This document shows, piece after piece, positions 10,987 to 21,800 of a DNA stretch of 64,000 nucleotides. This DNA comes from Pseudofabraea citricarpa (lineage: Eukaryota > Ascomycota > Leotiomycetes > Helotiales > Dermateaceae). The stretch covers positions 558,001 to 622,000 of the forward strand of contig JAPWGK010000022.1 in assembly GCA_029641185.1 (NCBI GenBank). The letters run 5' to 3'. A program made the position numbers and the translations under genes. Positions within the stretch are counted from its first letter, which is position 1, and each line of letters begins with the position of its first letter. The notes below the pieces were generated by a model that was not told where the DNA came from, did not search any database, and saw nothing but the letters and a program-made list of their open reading frames with translations.

Positions 10987-13536
10987 TCATTCGAAGTTTA
11001 ATGGCGTTAGGTTTCTGTATGTAAGAAGCTCAATCTTATTTGGTTGGGCGCCTGGTAACCTCACCAACGGCCGCATGAGATCTTCATTAATTACCATTTT
11101 GCGGGTTTGGATACCAATAATATAGGAATCAATTGCGCTGTTCACTCCTGACATTGTAACTGCCTTTGTTTTCAGTTGCTGACCCTGTCTGACTATGCGT
11201 CCATGAGCTTGGGCTTCGGTATTTTTATTCCATTGAGGCTCGGAGATAATAGCAATGGATGCAGTTTGGAGATTTCCTCCGACTCCTCCTATTTGATTTT
11301 AGTAAAGTTGTTCAATGGAGGCAAGAGCAATACGGCCACTTACCAGCCCCAATAGTACATAGCAAAGGAATTTCTGGGTTGCAACTCTCGAAATTCTTTA
11401 TCACAAGAGGTCGCACAGCATTCCGAACAGTGCCATCAAATCGCAATGCCTCGAAATGAAACTGACGCAGTAGTGCCTCAGCGATAATGTCAAGGTATCT
11501 CAAAGAGGAAGAGAATATGACAATCTTCTCTCCCGGATACTTGTTTCTAAAGAATTTGTAGAGGCGCATTGTAGTCGTGACCCGTCCTGATTCCTCGATC
11601 AAATTTTGCCTTGCTTTGACTTGGCGTAGCCATTCATTCCGGTCCATATCGGTCGCCTCACCATTTATTTCTTGAATTTCACGCCAAATTACTTCTCCCA
11701 TCTCTCGGCGAAGCTTTCCTTCCTCGAGTTTCTTAACAGCAATATCACCAAGCATTGGATGTAGCGAGGCCATTAATGCTGCTACTCCAAGCTCAAGTGC
11801 ACCAGATGAATCGGGATCATCGATTGCTTGAAATGAACCTTTGTTGTCTCCCATATGTAATGCTTGTGTGAGTTCTTCCGTAAGCTGATGGACACGGCCG
11901 ACTTCGTGAGGGAATAGTTCAAAGCTGACACGTCTTCGCTCACATTCTGGCAGGTTCAGCATGCTCGCTGGCCTTACGATAGTGAAAGCCTGCAAGAACT
12001 TTTGCAACAAGCGCTTCCGATCCTCATCTGGGAATTCGATCTGATTTGAGTGGCCAAATGAAGAAAACAAATGTAAGAATTTGCTATGCGTTGAGACGGG
12101 GCTATTTTTGGCAAAATCGACCACACCAGAAAAGTCATGCCATTTGTTGTGAGGGAACGTACCAGAAAGTGCGACGAAAGCCTTTACTGATAAACGATTT
12201 CTGATTGCCTGGTGTCTAACACCGTCCCGTTTATTGACTTTCTGTGCTTCATCCAAAACACATATCTTGAAGGGCATGTCAATCATGTCCAACAGATTCG
12301 AGCCAAGACAGCTTGTAGGGCGGGTAGGTTTCGGCAGATCATTTGTTAAATCGTTCGCCTTTGCTTCTATCTTTTCATAGTAAGAGGCCATATTTGCGGT
12401 ATTTCTTTCGAAGAATTCGAAAGAGCATACAACAATATCGTATGCTTCAGCTAGTAGTTGGGTTAGTGGCATGCGAGAATCGTTAATGAGAGCGGCACGA
12501 AGACCATATCCCTATTTTGAAGATGTAATTAGTAGAAAGTACTGTGGATAGATTATTGAGTTTATGAATAGAAAAAAAGGAAGATTAAGAAGGAATCGAC
12601 GATGCCAGTTCAAGTCCTTTCAAAGGGGAATTATACATACCGCTTCCCACGCATTATTGATTGTATCAACCCAAGTCTCACATACGCTTCGTGGGCAAAG
12701 AACTATAGACATTCCTGGCTCGTCTTTTTTCGCCCACATCATAAGGATTGCTGAAAGAGTTTTTCCAACCCCCGTCTCATCGCCAAGTAGAAAAAGTTTC
12801 AGTGGTCCGTTCAGGCAGAAAAGGCCCTGCGCTGCAGCATGGAGCTGGAAATCCCTTGGGATCATTGCCATGTGTTTCGGCATCTTCATTGGAGGTAAAG
12901 AGTATAATTTTTCCTAGAAACCATCAAGAGTTAGAAATCATAAACTCTGAAGAGGTGGTACAACCATACAATACGCTTGTCCCATTTGAATTTGTGGAAG
13001 TAGTCGAGGATGTGCATAGTTCGGCCATCTTCCAACTCCACGAAATCATGTTCAAACGGCTGTGGTTCGTAATCTCCAAGCGCAATTTCACCATTGGCAT
13101 CTTCCTCCCCTGAGTAATTTGAGACAAACATTTCATGATCGCTGCCACCGATTTCCGACATCGCATGATCTTCTTCTTCCTTGACACCATCCGGCTTGAC
13201 TTCTTTATCCTTGGTCGGCTCATTGTTGGCTGATTTGCGTCTCGTGTAAAGATCATCATGGAATTTCAGTTCCTCTTCTGGAGTACCAAGTAGACCTCTT
13301 CCAGGGGAAAGTCCTTGCAACAGGTCTGCTACAAGCGCGGCCGAGATGTTACTGATATCGGTGGTAGCGCCGACCTTCAGATTCTGTAAAGCTGCAATTA
13401 CAGGATCTTGATTTTCTGCAGAAGACGGTGGGTCATTCTGTTGGGAGTGCGCGCTGGTTACCACCGTAGGAGTCGGCGTAGAAGGCGTGGCCACCTTATT
13501 CTTGCCCTTTTTCTTAGTAGATCTCTTCGCGGGCAT
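10987..13536 (-). CDS. SNF2-type helicase/ATPase, four exons
   Basis: Predicted 769 aa from exons 13536-12970, 12913-12641, 12511-11344 and 11288-10987, with clean GT-AG introns of 55-129 bp. The first 190 residues are a polar N-terminus with acidic stretches, starting MPAKRSTKKKGK, a likely nuclear signal. The ATPase core follows: Walker A GDETGVGKT (Lys240), DEAQ box (residues 367-370, where most SNF2 proteins have DEAH), ALSGTFPHNKW (motif III), VIFSSSLRYLDI, then GAGGVGGNLQTAS and QAHGRIVRQGQQ (motifs V and VI) in the C-terminal RecA lobe. Nothing after motif VI resembles a chromatin reader domain. Such proteins remodel nucleosomes or translocate on DNA, but the substrate here is unknown. 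It lies between cluster genes but lacks the ACTCCG element, so it is probably not part of the pathway. Confidence 0.85.
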
Positions 13537-13590
13537 ATCGGCGGCGGTAGTTGGAAGTTGAGGGGAAAGTTGAAGATGAAAAGATGGATG

Positions 13591-13850
13591 GTTGAAGAGA
13601 GAGTCGAGGTGGAGGAGAAGGTGGAAGAGGAAAGATGGAGGGTTGAAGAGAGAGTTGAGGTGGAGGAGAAGGTGGAAGAGGAAAGATGGAGGGTGGAAGA
13701 GGAAAGATGGAGGGTTGAAGAGAGAGTTGAGGTGGATGAGAAGGTGGAAGAGGAAAGATGGAGGGTGGAAGAGGAAAGATGGAGGGTTGAAGAGAGAGTT
13801 GAGGTGGATGAGAAGGTGGAAGAGAGAGTTGAAGTGGAAGAATTGGGGAA
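13591..13850. repeat. Purine-rich minisatellite upstream of the SNF2-like gene
   Basis: Units of 51 bp (gttgaagagagag...) alternate with 21-bp units (gtggaagaggaaagatggagg): 51, 51, 21, 51, 21 and a last partial one, so a 72-bp higher-order unit appears twice. The plus strand is mostly G and A. The array sits 55-310 bp before the SNF2-like start codon, in its promoter or leader. Charged open frames on both strands here come from the repeat and are not called genes. Confidence 0.85.
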
Positions 13851-14873
13851 GGTGTTGGAACGGGAACAGGTCGGCTCGCTAAAGAAAAGGGCGCTTTATC
13901 ACCCACGCGGCTCGCTAAAGAAAGGCGCGCTCATCATCTGCATCATCTGCACGCGCACGCCAAACACGCTTCCTCTGAAGGGGGAAGGTGGGGAAGAATA
14001 ATAGAAATGATACTATCCACAGACCTGAGAGACTTATAGGAGGAAGAGGTAAAATGAGAGAGAGTGGTGAAAAGGTGGGGCATTTCAATAATACCAGTTT
14101 CATTATATCCTTGTCAAGGAAGAGTTTTAATATATTAGTATTACAAGTAGTTTCATAGTACATCGAATTGAGGCATAGGCCTGCGGCCTAGAGCCTATGA
14201 GTTGCCACACGCAAAAGAAAAGGAAAGGCAAAAAGACGCGCCCTCTGATTTTCCTTCCATCAACATTACAACCTCTTCTAATATTACACCCCCTTAGGAA
14301 CGAGAGTAGCGGATGGTTGGAAGTGTATAGTGCGGCTTTTTGTATGGCCAGATGCTTGTGTGCGAAATATCCAAAATACAACTAACGATGGATGAAATAA
14401 GGCAGTTCATGTGGTTATATAGCAAGGAGTTCCACTTATTCAAAGTTTTCATTATACACTGAAATTCTCTCGCATTCATGTTTGACGTTATTAATGCCTA
14501 GTTAAGTTATATCCTAGACCGTTTATATAATTACTTGCTAGTATAGTAATAATCATAGTAATTTTAAACGTGTTGGTTAAGAGGAAATTAGGCGAGCATA
14601 TACATGACGATGGGTCTTCTGCAGTTTTGATGGATTTTTATTGAGAGAGCTTCCAACAAGGAGAAACTCAGTGTGAATACTATTGGGTCAGATAGAGGGG
14701 CTAGGAGGGTCGTTGCTAGGAAGTGCATCTATTTAACAAGTTTGACTTTCTTCATTTGTTTTGACTTGACATGACATCCTCTCCTGTTTCCTCAACCTCC
14801 TTGCGCTTTGTAGGAGTCACCTCTGTAGCTATATAGAAGTTAATAAAATTAGTAGAAGAAAAAAAAGAGGCTG
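13851..14873. other. Intergenic, with a short direct repeat and a small inverted repeat
   Basis: A 37-bp-spaced direct repeat, ggctcgctaaagaaa, occurs at about 13872 and 13909. Near 14165 the word cataggc is followed 12 bases later by its inverse gcctatg, a possible small hairpin. The rest, up to the 3' end of the next gene, is AT-rich towards 14500 and holds no gene I can support. Confidence 0.5.
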
Positions 14874-15620
14874 CTACAGCATACCAGGTGTCTCTTGATC
14901 AGGCAATTTCCATTCCCAGTCCAGTTCTAGCAAGTTTTCAACTTCTTGTGCCAAGTCTTTATCGCTCGCCTCAAATGGTCGATGCTTTGGTGAGTCGAAT
15001 GATACCTTATTGATCAAGTCGAATACTAGGAGTAAGAGATGCTTAGTGTCGCATTCGCATGTGTGATGTTGGGAATACTTACATTCTTCATCTTTTGCTT
15101 CGTCATTCAATGAAGATGCCTCGCTCCATGTTTCCGACAGCGTTTCATCCTTGATGTCATCATCGCCAATTCTTGATGCTTTCTTGCCTGCTTGAATATT
15201 CTCTTCAGAATCGCTATCACTTCCACTATCGTCTTCAACGACGTCAAAAAGCGCGGCGTCGATTCTGAGGGCGTCGACAAGTTCGGTAGTCTTATTCCGG
15301 ATGAGATTGCTGTCAACTGTACCGTCGCGTACTACAGCATCTACACCGACGTAAAGGCTCCGAATGGCCTTCTTAGATTTCTCACCCATGATAGGTTTGG
15401 AAAAGTCGCGTGCTGAATCTGGGCCTGGGCGATGGAGAATATCAAGTACGAAATGCAGCAACTTGTTGGAGAGAATTGAGACTTCCTGCTGATCGGCTTG
15501 GGATGGTCTGCCTTGGGATGCTTTGCGGACAGCTGCATCTTTATGGTCCTTGATGCGCGCTATGAGTGTCTTCAACTCCTCAATGTCTTCAATCTCAAGG
15601 CCTCCAAGATCTGATGCCAT
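14874..15620 (-). CDS. Unrecognised acidic protein, two exons
   Basis: Predicted 229 aa from exons 15620-15083 and 15025-14874. The 57-bp intron (GTAAGT...CTCCTAG) keeps frame whether spliced or not; the unspliced form would be 248 aa with a Cys/His-rich insert. The N-terminal 125 residues look helical and compact, starting with MASDLGGLEIEDIEELK. The middle is an acidic Ser/Asp run (DDSGSDSDSEEN) and the C-terminus is again helical (DLAQEVENLLELDWEW). I do not recognise a family. It has no signal peptide or membrane segment. It lies between the SNF2-like gene and the divergent 487-aa gene, and nothing links it to the polyketide pathway. Confidence 0.6.
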   Translation of the reverse strand: MASDLGGLEIEDIEELKTLIARIKDHKDAAVRKASQGRPSQADQQEVSILSNKLLHFVLDILHRPGPDSARDFSKPIMGEKSKKAIRSLYVGVDAVVRDGTVDSNLIRNKTTELVDALRIDAALFDVVEDDSGSDSDSEENIQAGKKASRIGDDDIKDETLSETWSEASSLNDEAKDEECKYSQHHTCECDTKHLLLLVFDLINKVSFDSPKHRPFEASDKDLAQEVENLLELDWEWKLPDQETPGML

Positions 15621-15812
15621 ATTGCTGATTGCGGAAGTGAGATTGATATGTTGGATGGTGTGAAGTCGTGAAGTCGTGAACGAAGTCAGGAAGTGGTGTA
15701 GATTCTTAGGGGCTAATTTCTGTCACCTGATGTTGGTGCGCAGATGATATTCACCACTTTGAAAAGGGCGCCGGCTGTTTATCAAGTGCGACCTTCTATA
15801 GAACACCGAGTG

Positions 15813-16200
15813 TTTTCCTACCGTCAGCAACAACGCAGATTTGCCCTGTAAGTAGTCACAATCCCTCGATACGCTTCCTTCTCCCCATCTCAAAGTCACA
15901 CTCCAATACCGATCTTCTGCAACCCGATCTTCTACACACCAACCACCACAAAGCCGAGTACTAATACTTGGGCACACAGCAAAATCACAACTTCTGCCTA
16001 CGCTACCTTTTCTTACCATCCGCAACCACGCGTTTGCCCTGTAAGTACTCACAAATCTCCTCCCGATACTCTTCTCCCCGTCTCAAAACCACCCTCTCAT
16101 ACCGATCTTCTGCAAACCGATCACCACAAAGCCAAGCAAGAAATCTTGCGCGCAAAGGAAAAACACATCTTCTACCCTACACTACCTTCCCTTTATCCCC
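15813..16200 (+). repeat. About 190-bp imperfect tandem duplication in the leader of the 487-aa gene
   Basis: Copy one (15813-16005) and copy two (16006-about 16190) share, in order, ttaccatccgcaac/ctaccgtcagcaac, tttgccctgtaagta, a ccc(c/g)tctcaaa segment, ataccgatcttctgca and a final ctac(g/a)ctacc. A partial third start follows near 16190 (atacagatcttctgca). Both main copies carry the donor-like word ctgtaagta. The array is pyrimidine-rich and ends about 150 bp before the ATG, so it probably forms the transcribed leader or core promoter. Confidence 0.65.
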
Positions 16201-16419
16201 AAAGCTAGGCACTCATACAGATCTTCTGCACAGCGCTTGTTCTCACAATCGTCAAGCTAGGCTCTTCAAGTTTCGCGGCAACCAGCAGTCGGGCTTTTGA
16301 CCGACGAGGATTCTGTTCTAAAAACAACAGCGCCGATTATTTACAGTTCCCAATATCAGTACGTCTAATATCAGTTCTCCGAGTCAAACTCGTCTAACAA
16401 TTCGTGTGTAGAAATCAAA

Positions 16420-17883
16420 ATGTCTTCAAGAAACAAGGGCAAAGAAATTGCTGGTGAGCAGATCAAGGATCTGGCTTTTACAGTAAAGGGACACTGCATG
16501 GAAGACAAGTTGATGGACCGGGAGACTCATGAAATCATTACCGCCTATGCCAAATCCAGCAAGCTCTACAAGGGAATGATCACTGGAACACGCATTGTGG
16601 CGGACGAGGAGCTTTTCAGATACAACATGACATACACGGATCGAGAGATGGATGAGCCTTCAAGTGGTACACAGCAGTACATGGTGGTTGGATATACGCT
16701 CCGACATTGGGATCCAGACATTATGAAGAACGCCAAAAACAAAGCAAAGCAAACTCGAGTTGGTATGACCCGCCCTAATGAAGAGGACATCATTACATGG
16801 GATGAATCAGCACCGCCAACTTTTGTGGTTTCGGACATTCTTGCAGAGAAGCCCCAGAATGTCGCCTACTATGCTCTCATCCTACCTAAGAATGGCTTGT
16901 GTGCAGCCTATGTCGTCCAACAAGACACCGTCTTCTTTCGTCACGAATTCAGAATCAAGGAGGCAAGTCTGGTCGCAAAGGATAGTAAATCTCGCATTTC
17001 TGCCTGGAATGATACAGTGTTGTCTCACTCTGTTCGATCTGGAGTGGAGGCTATCCCATCAACTTTGAAGGAAGCAAAATTCCGAAGAGCAAAGTACCCT
17101 GCGAAACTCGTATTCAACCCCAACAAATCCATCGCAAACGAGATTGCCCATCTCGCAGCAAATTTCCACAGCTGCCACGAGGTTTGGTACTTGGAGGAAA
17201 TGCTCAAGGTTTTAGAAGCTGCAGAACTAGATCTGAAACATCGCCCTTCTAACCTAGCACTGAGACTATTTCTGGAACAGGAAGAGGAACTCTCAGAGGA
17301 TCAGGCGGAGGCTGTAGTAGAGAGAATTCTAGACAATTGGCCAGAATTGCAGCATGTCTCTGAAGAATATGTAACGGAGTTGAAAAGCTCGCTGTTGAGA
17401 ACTGGTACGTCCTTGGAGTATCGATTCCTAAAGCCAGTGTTGTCAGAGGCATGCTGGAGAATGGAGAAGTACGATCAAGGAGAAGCAACAACTGGAGATC
17501 GAGCAAGTTTTATCGACTGTATGGTCGGAGAGGTGATTGGGACTGCTAAGCGGATGCTTGGTAGCTGCGAACCAACGCTACCGGTTTCTGCCACCAACAC
17601 AACGGCGATCTTTACAACTTTAATTGTGAAGCTCAAGGAGATAGTTGCTGCGGGTGAAGATATTGACGAGCAGTTGAAGAAATCATGCGGAGACGTTAGT
17701 TCTGATCTTACGATGTCTGATATCTGGGCAAAATATGCAGATTCCTCGGATACTGATTCTACTCGCGCTTGCATGATGCAAGTGGTGAGGTTGGTTGAAT
17801 CTGGCTATAGACATAAAATTTGGGGCGTCACGGAGAGGCTTAATGAGGTTATTAATGTGCTTGAGAAGCACAAACTTTCATGA
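16420..17883 (+). CDS. Unrecognised 487-aa intronless protein
   Basis: One uninterrupted exon with a good start context (atcaaaATGtc). The protein begins with a short basic stretch (SSRNKGKEIAG). It has a mixed alpha/beta-looking first half to about residue 230 and a largely helical second half rich in Glu and Leu (EEMLKVLEAAELDL, LSEDQAEAVVERIL), which could be helical hairpins. There is no signal peptide, membrane segment or catalytic motif that I know. The codon and amino-acid use look like a real gene. It shares two traits with the helicase and coiled-coil genes at 45.7 and 51.5 kb: no introns and a tandemly duplicated leader. Function is unknown. Confidence 0.65.
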   Translation: MSSRNKGKEIAGEQIKDLAFTVKGHCMEDKLMDRETHEIITAYAKSSKLYKGMITGTRIVADEELFRYNMTYTDREMDEPSSGTQQYMVVGYTLRHWDPDIMKNAKNKAKQTRVGMTRPNEEDIITWDESAPPTFVVSDILAEKPQNVAYYALILPKNGLCAAYVVQQDTVFFRHEFRIKEASLVAKDSKSRISAWNDTVLSHSVRSGVEAIPSTLKEAKFRRAKYPAKLVFNPNKSIANEIAHLAANFHSCHEVWYLEEMLKVLEAAELDLKHRPSNLALRLFLEQEEELSEDQAEAVVERILDNWPELQHVSEEYVTELKSSLLRTGTSLEYRFLKPVLSEACWRMEKYDQGEATTGDRASFIDCMVGEVIGTAKRMLGSCEPTLPVSATNTTAIFTTLIVKLKEIVAAGEDIDEQLKKSCGDVSSDLTMSDIWAKYADSSDTDSTRACMMQVVRLVESGYRHKIWGVTERLNEVINVLEKHKLS

Positions 17884-18822
17884 TTGCCGAACCTGAAATC
17901 ACAGGCCTACTATTGCGGCTGGATACAATAGCTAAATGGGAGATAGTATTTAGTTATATACTAATAAGAAATCACCAACTTTAAATTTATATATTTACTT
18001 TTTATTATCAGGCCTGAATGTAATAGAAATTAGCATGTATACTTGAATAATTAACTTACTAACTTGTAATATTACCTACTTATATATTTAATAGATGTTT
18101 CGTGTCTGCGACTTTATAATAATTGGTAGTAGTAGTAATAATACATTAATTATTATAGTAATTTTTATAGTAATTAATAATAACAGAATAAAATCATACT
18201 TCGATCAGGTATTAGTATAAAGGTTAAGGGTTCCACAGGCTATAACACACCCTGTGAGCGTTATTTGAATGGTTAGCTATTTTTAATATATTTTTTGTAA
18301 GATTAAAAGCAGAGAAGAAGAAATAATAATATAATAGGGGGGTTCGCTAAAGCGCGAGGCATTTCCAAGTAGAAGTGATATCAGAACTTCTAAAAAGCTT
18401 AGTCGAGTATCTTAAAATAATATTTTGACAATTGAACTTAAACGAAGAGAGTTTAATACAAGTAATAGGCATTGGAATAATCTTCGCAGATTAATATCTA
18501 GTCTATTACTAAGCCTTTTAGTTCTAGGAATATTATAAGAAAGAGAGTATCGAAATAATTGTTAATAGTATTTATAGATCTAAAACAGTAGAAACAGTTA
18601 TATAACTCCAGACAAATGAGATATAAACAATTTAGTTAAGCCCTAACATGAAAATCATCAAAGATAAAACACCGTCCTTCTATCCACTTCACTACCCTCA
18701 ACTGTCTTATAATTTGTACAGTTGGTTCATATCCCCACGACTTGACGCTTGGTCTGGATTCTTCGATCGACTCTTCAGTCAAAGTGTTCGATTTATTTCA
18801 AAATGTGCACTCTTCTCCAATT
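17884..18822. other. AT-rich gap downstream of the HR-PKS
   Basis: About 940 bp, strongly AT-rich in parts (17940-18200, 18270-18340 and 18400-18600), between two convergent genes. A small inverted repeat cacagg...cctgtg lies near 18235. The word ttcgctaaagcgcgag near 18345 resembles the direct repeat at 13.9 kb. No gene is supported. Confidence 0.5.
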
Positions 18823-21800
18823 TTATGCCTCGATAAAACTTGGGTTGATGTGCTTGCTCTTCTTCGCAACTGTGCTTGCCAGAGCTGAAATCGATTCTCC
18901 TTGCATGATGTCGAAGATAGAAACCTCAGCACCAGCTTTCAATGCCAGCATGTTACGCATCTCGACAGCCGTCAAAGAGTCAACACCATAGTATGAGAGT
19001 GGCTGAGAAGCAACAATGTCAGTGATAATAAAGATTTCCATCACCTTCTGACAGATACCTTCCGCAACAACTTCAATAGCTTCCTCCAAAGAGCCGGCAG
19101 CAGCAATGAGACTTCCAAGATCACTGGCTCCTGTTGCTCCAGATGCGTTTGATGCGGCCTCTTGGTGCTTGAGAACACCAAATCGAAGATCGCGTGCCAT
19201 TCCAGACTCTTCCCAATGAGCGCCGGGCCCGGGGTTGAGACCTAGATTGAGAGATAATGAAGGTGGCGAAACGATAACAGATTCGATGGCTGACATGACA
19301 TTATCCTCGCTCAGGATTAAATGGCCAGACTTTCTCAATCTATCTTCGATACCATCGTTCTCTGCGACTACTCCAATGGACTTCACGACACCCACGTCAA
19401 GGGATGCACATGGTAAACCTCTTAAAGTACGGTATCTGGCGAGAGCATCCTCAAAAACTCCACCAGCAGCATAGTTGCACTGAGAAGCGTATCCAATTGT
19501 ACCCATAATGGAAGACAAGATGACGAAGAAGTCGAGTTGGTCTTTGTTGTTGTAGACTTCATGAAGGTTCCAACTTCCCTGTACTTTGGGTCGAATACCA
19601 GTCATGTAATCCTCGACAGTCATCTGCTCAAGGATAGAATCCTAGATATTGTTAGCGGTTATAAGAATATGGATTGAGAAGAACATACCCTGAGAACCAT
19701 TGCGGCTTGAATAACACCACGAACAGGTGGCATGGTTGAAGCACAAGCACCAAGAGATGTCTTGAGTTGATCGAGATTTGAAACATCACACCCTACGAGC
19801 TTGACCTTGCATCCGATCTTTTCCATGTCGGATATGAAAGGACGAGCCTTCTCTTCAGATGCACTACGGGACAGTAGGATCAAGTTCTTTGCTCCATGCT
19901 CAGCCATCCAGTAGCATACTGAACGCCCGATTCCACCTAAACCACCAACAATAAGATAGGATGCGTCGGAGGAAAGCTTAGCGCGAGGTGTTTGAGGTAG
20001 GACCTTTAATTGTTAGTATTATATATAAGGACTAGTGGAGGGTAAATAATTACTGGAACAAGATCCTCGGATGAGACAGAAAGAACAATCTTTCCTGACT
20101 GTGTACCACTTTGAACGAGCTTGAATGCGTTGATAACATCGGAGAGTGGATAGTTGGTAAGAGGTGCAATTGGGCTGACAGCATTATCGGTGAAGAGTTG
20201 AATGACTTCTTTCAAGATGCGATTGATGTCATTCGCCTTGTATTTTGCAAATGCAAGCATATCGATTGATGTGAATGAGACGGAGCGTGCGAAGGCTCCC
20301 ATCTGGAGGCTGTTGTTGAGTTCCTTATCGCGCTTTCTGATCTCAACGAAGCGACCGAATGGAGCCACACAGTTGAAACTCTCCTGCATCAAAGATCCTG
20401 CAAGAGTGTTAAGAACAACATCTACACCTCGGCCACCTGTCTTAGCAGCTATTTGGGAGCCGAATGAATTGTCTCTGCTTGAGAAGATATGGTCAGATGG
20501 AATGCCAAATTTCTCAATGATGAAGCTCTTTTTCTCTGCTGTTCCAACTGTGACGAAAATCTCGGCACCTGCTAACTTGGCCAAAGCAATTGCTGCTTGG
20601 CCAAATCCACCGCTTGCAGCATGTATGAGAATGGTCTCTCCTGCCTTGACACGAGCGGTTTCGACAACTGCAAGATAAGCTGTTGTCCAAGAAACAGGGA
20701 AGCTTGCAGCAGTCTCGAAAGACATGGCATCAGGGATGTGGATAGCACTTGTCCAGTGTAAGCGAACCAGGTTAGCAACGTTGCCATCGCACAACAACCC
20801 AGCCACTCGATCGCCCTTCTTGAAACCCTGAGCTGCTGCTGTATCAGAGACACGAGTAACGACACCCGAGCATTCTGAACCGATAACACCGGCATCTAAT
20901 TGATCCATAGCGACCATGACATCGCGAACGTTGACACCAAAAGCTTTGGGTTCCACCTCGATGAAGTCTAATGGAAGATCTCCTGGAGTAGAGTCGGCAG
21001 TAAATGCAAGAGTATCTAGCACTCCCGGAGTTCCAATACTTAGTCGTAGTGGTATACCAGCCTGCTGGAAGGATTTTAAACTTGAGACCGTTCTATCCTC
21101 GACAGCAGGGTAGACTGTGTTGTTGCGTTCAACATCCTTATAATATCTTGGGATGAGAAGAGTACCATCGCGTTCAGCGTATTCGAACTCTTCCATGACA
21201 TCGTCAGAGTAATCAAACACCTTGGAGAACACTTCGGTCAAGTTCGCGATTGATCCCTTGTTCCACAAGGCTTGCTTTGGATCAAAGTCGAATGTGGCCA
21301 ATCTCTTGCCAACATATTCGACTCTGATGCATCGAAGGAAACCAGCGTGGAGACTGGCATGTGGATTTTCGTAATCAATCACACCACCACGAGTAAGCCA
21401 GAGAAGACCTTTGGACTTTGTGCACAATGCTTTGATTGCTTCGAATTGTGTTGGTGTTGGATCGTTGAGGAGGGTCGACTCAACCTCTGCGACAAAGATG
21501 ACAATTTTGTCATCGCAAGAGACAGTTTCAAGGGTAGTAACTGTGGGGAGAGTTCCAGTGTACAAGGAAATCGAAGTTGCTACTTGATCCAACCATTCAG
21601 ATGGTGGAGTAGTTGTGCCAGTAACCAAGACAACTTCAGTGGAAAACTGTGGGATCTTGTTGATGGTGGTCTTTGAGACGATGACGCTGGAGCTGTAAAG
21701 ATCGTCATTTTCAAAGTCATGGACCTCAGCTGTAACACCTTCAAATCCGGTCTTCCGCAGGACAGAATCCCAGTTGTCAATCGACATGGGTACGCCATAA

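Noticed and set aside
13408..14001. 197-codon plus-strand frame rich in Glu, Arg and Val, and its minus-strand Pro/Ser counterpart
   Set aside because: Both are direct products of the purine-rich minisatellite and overlap the first exon of the SNF2-like gene.
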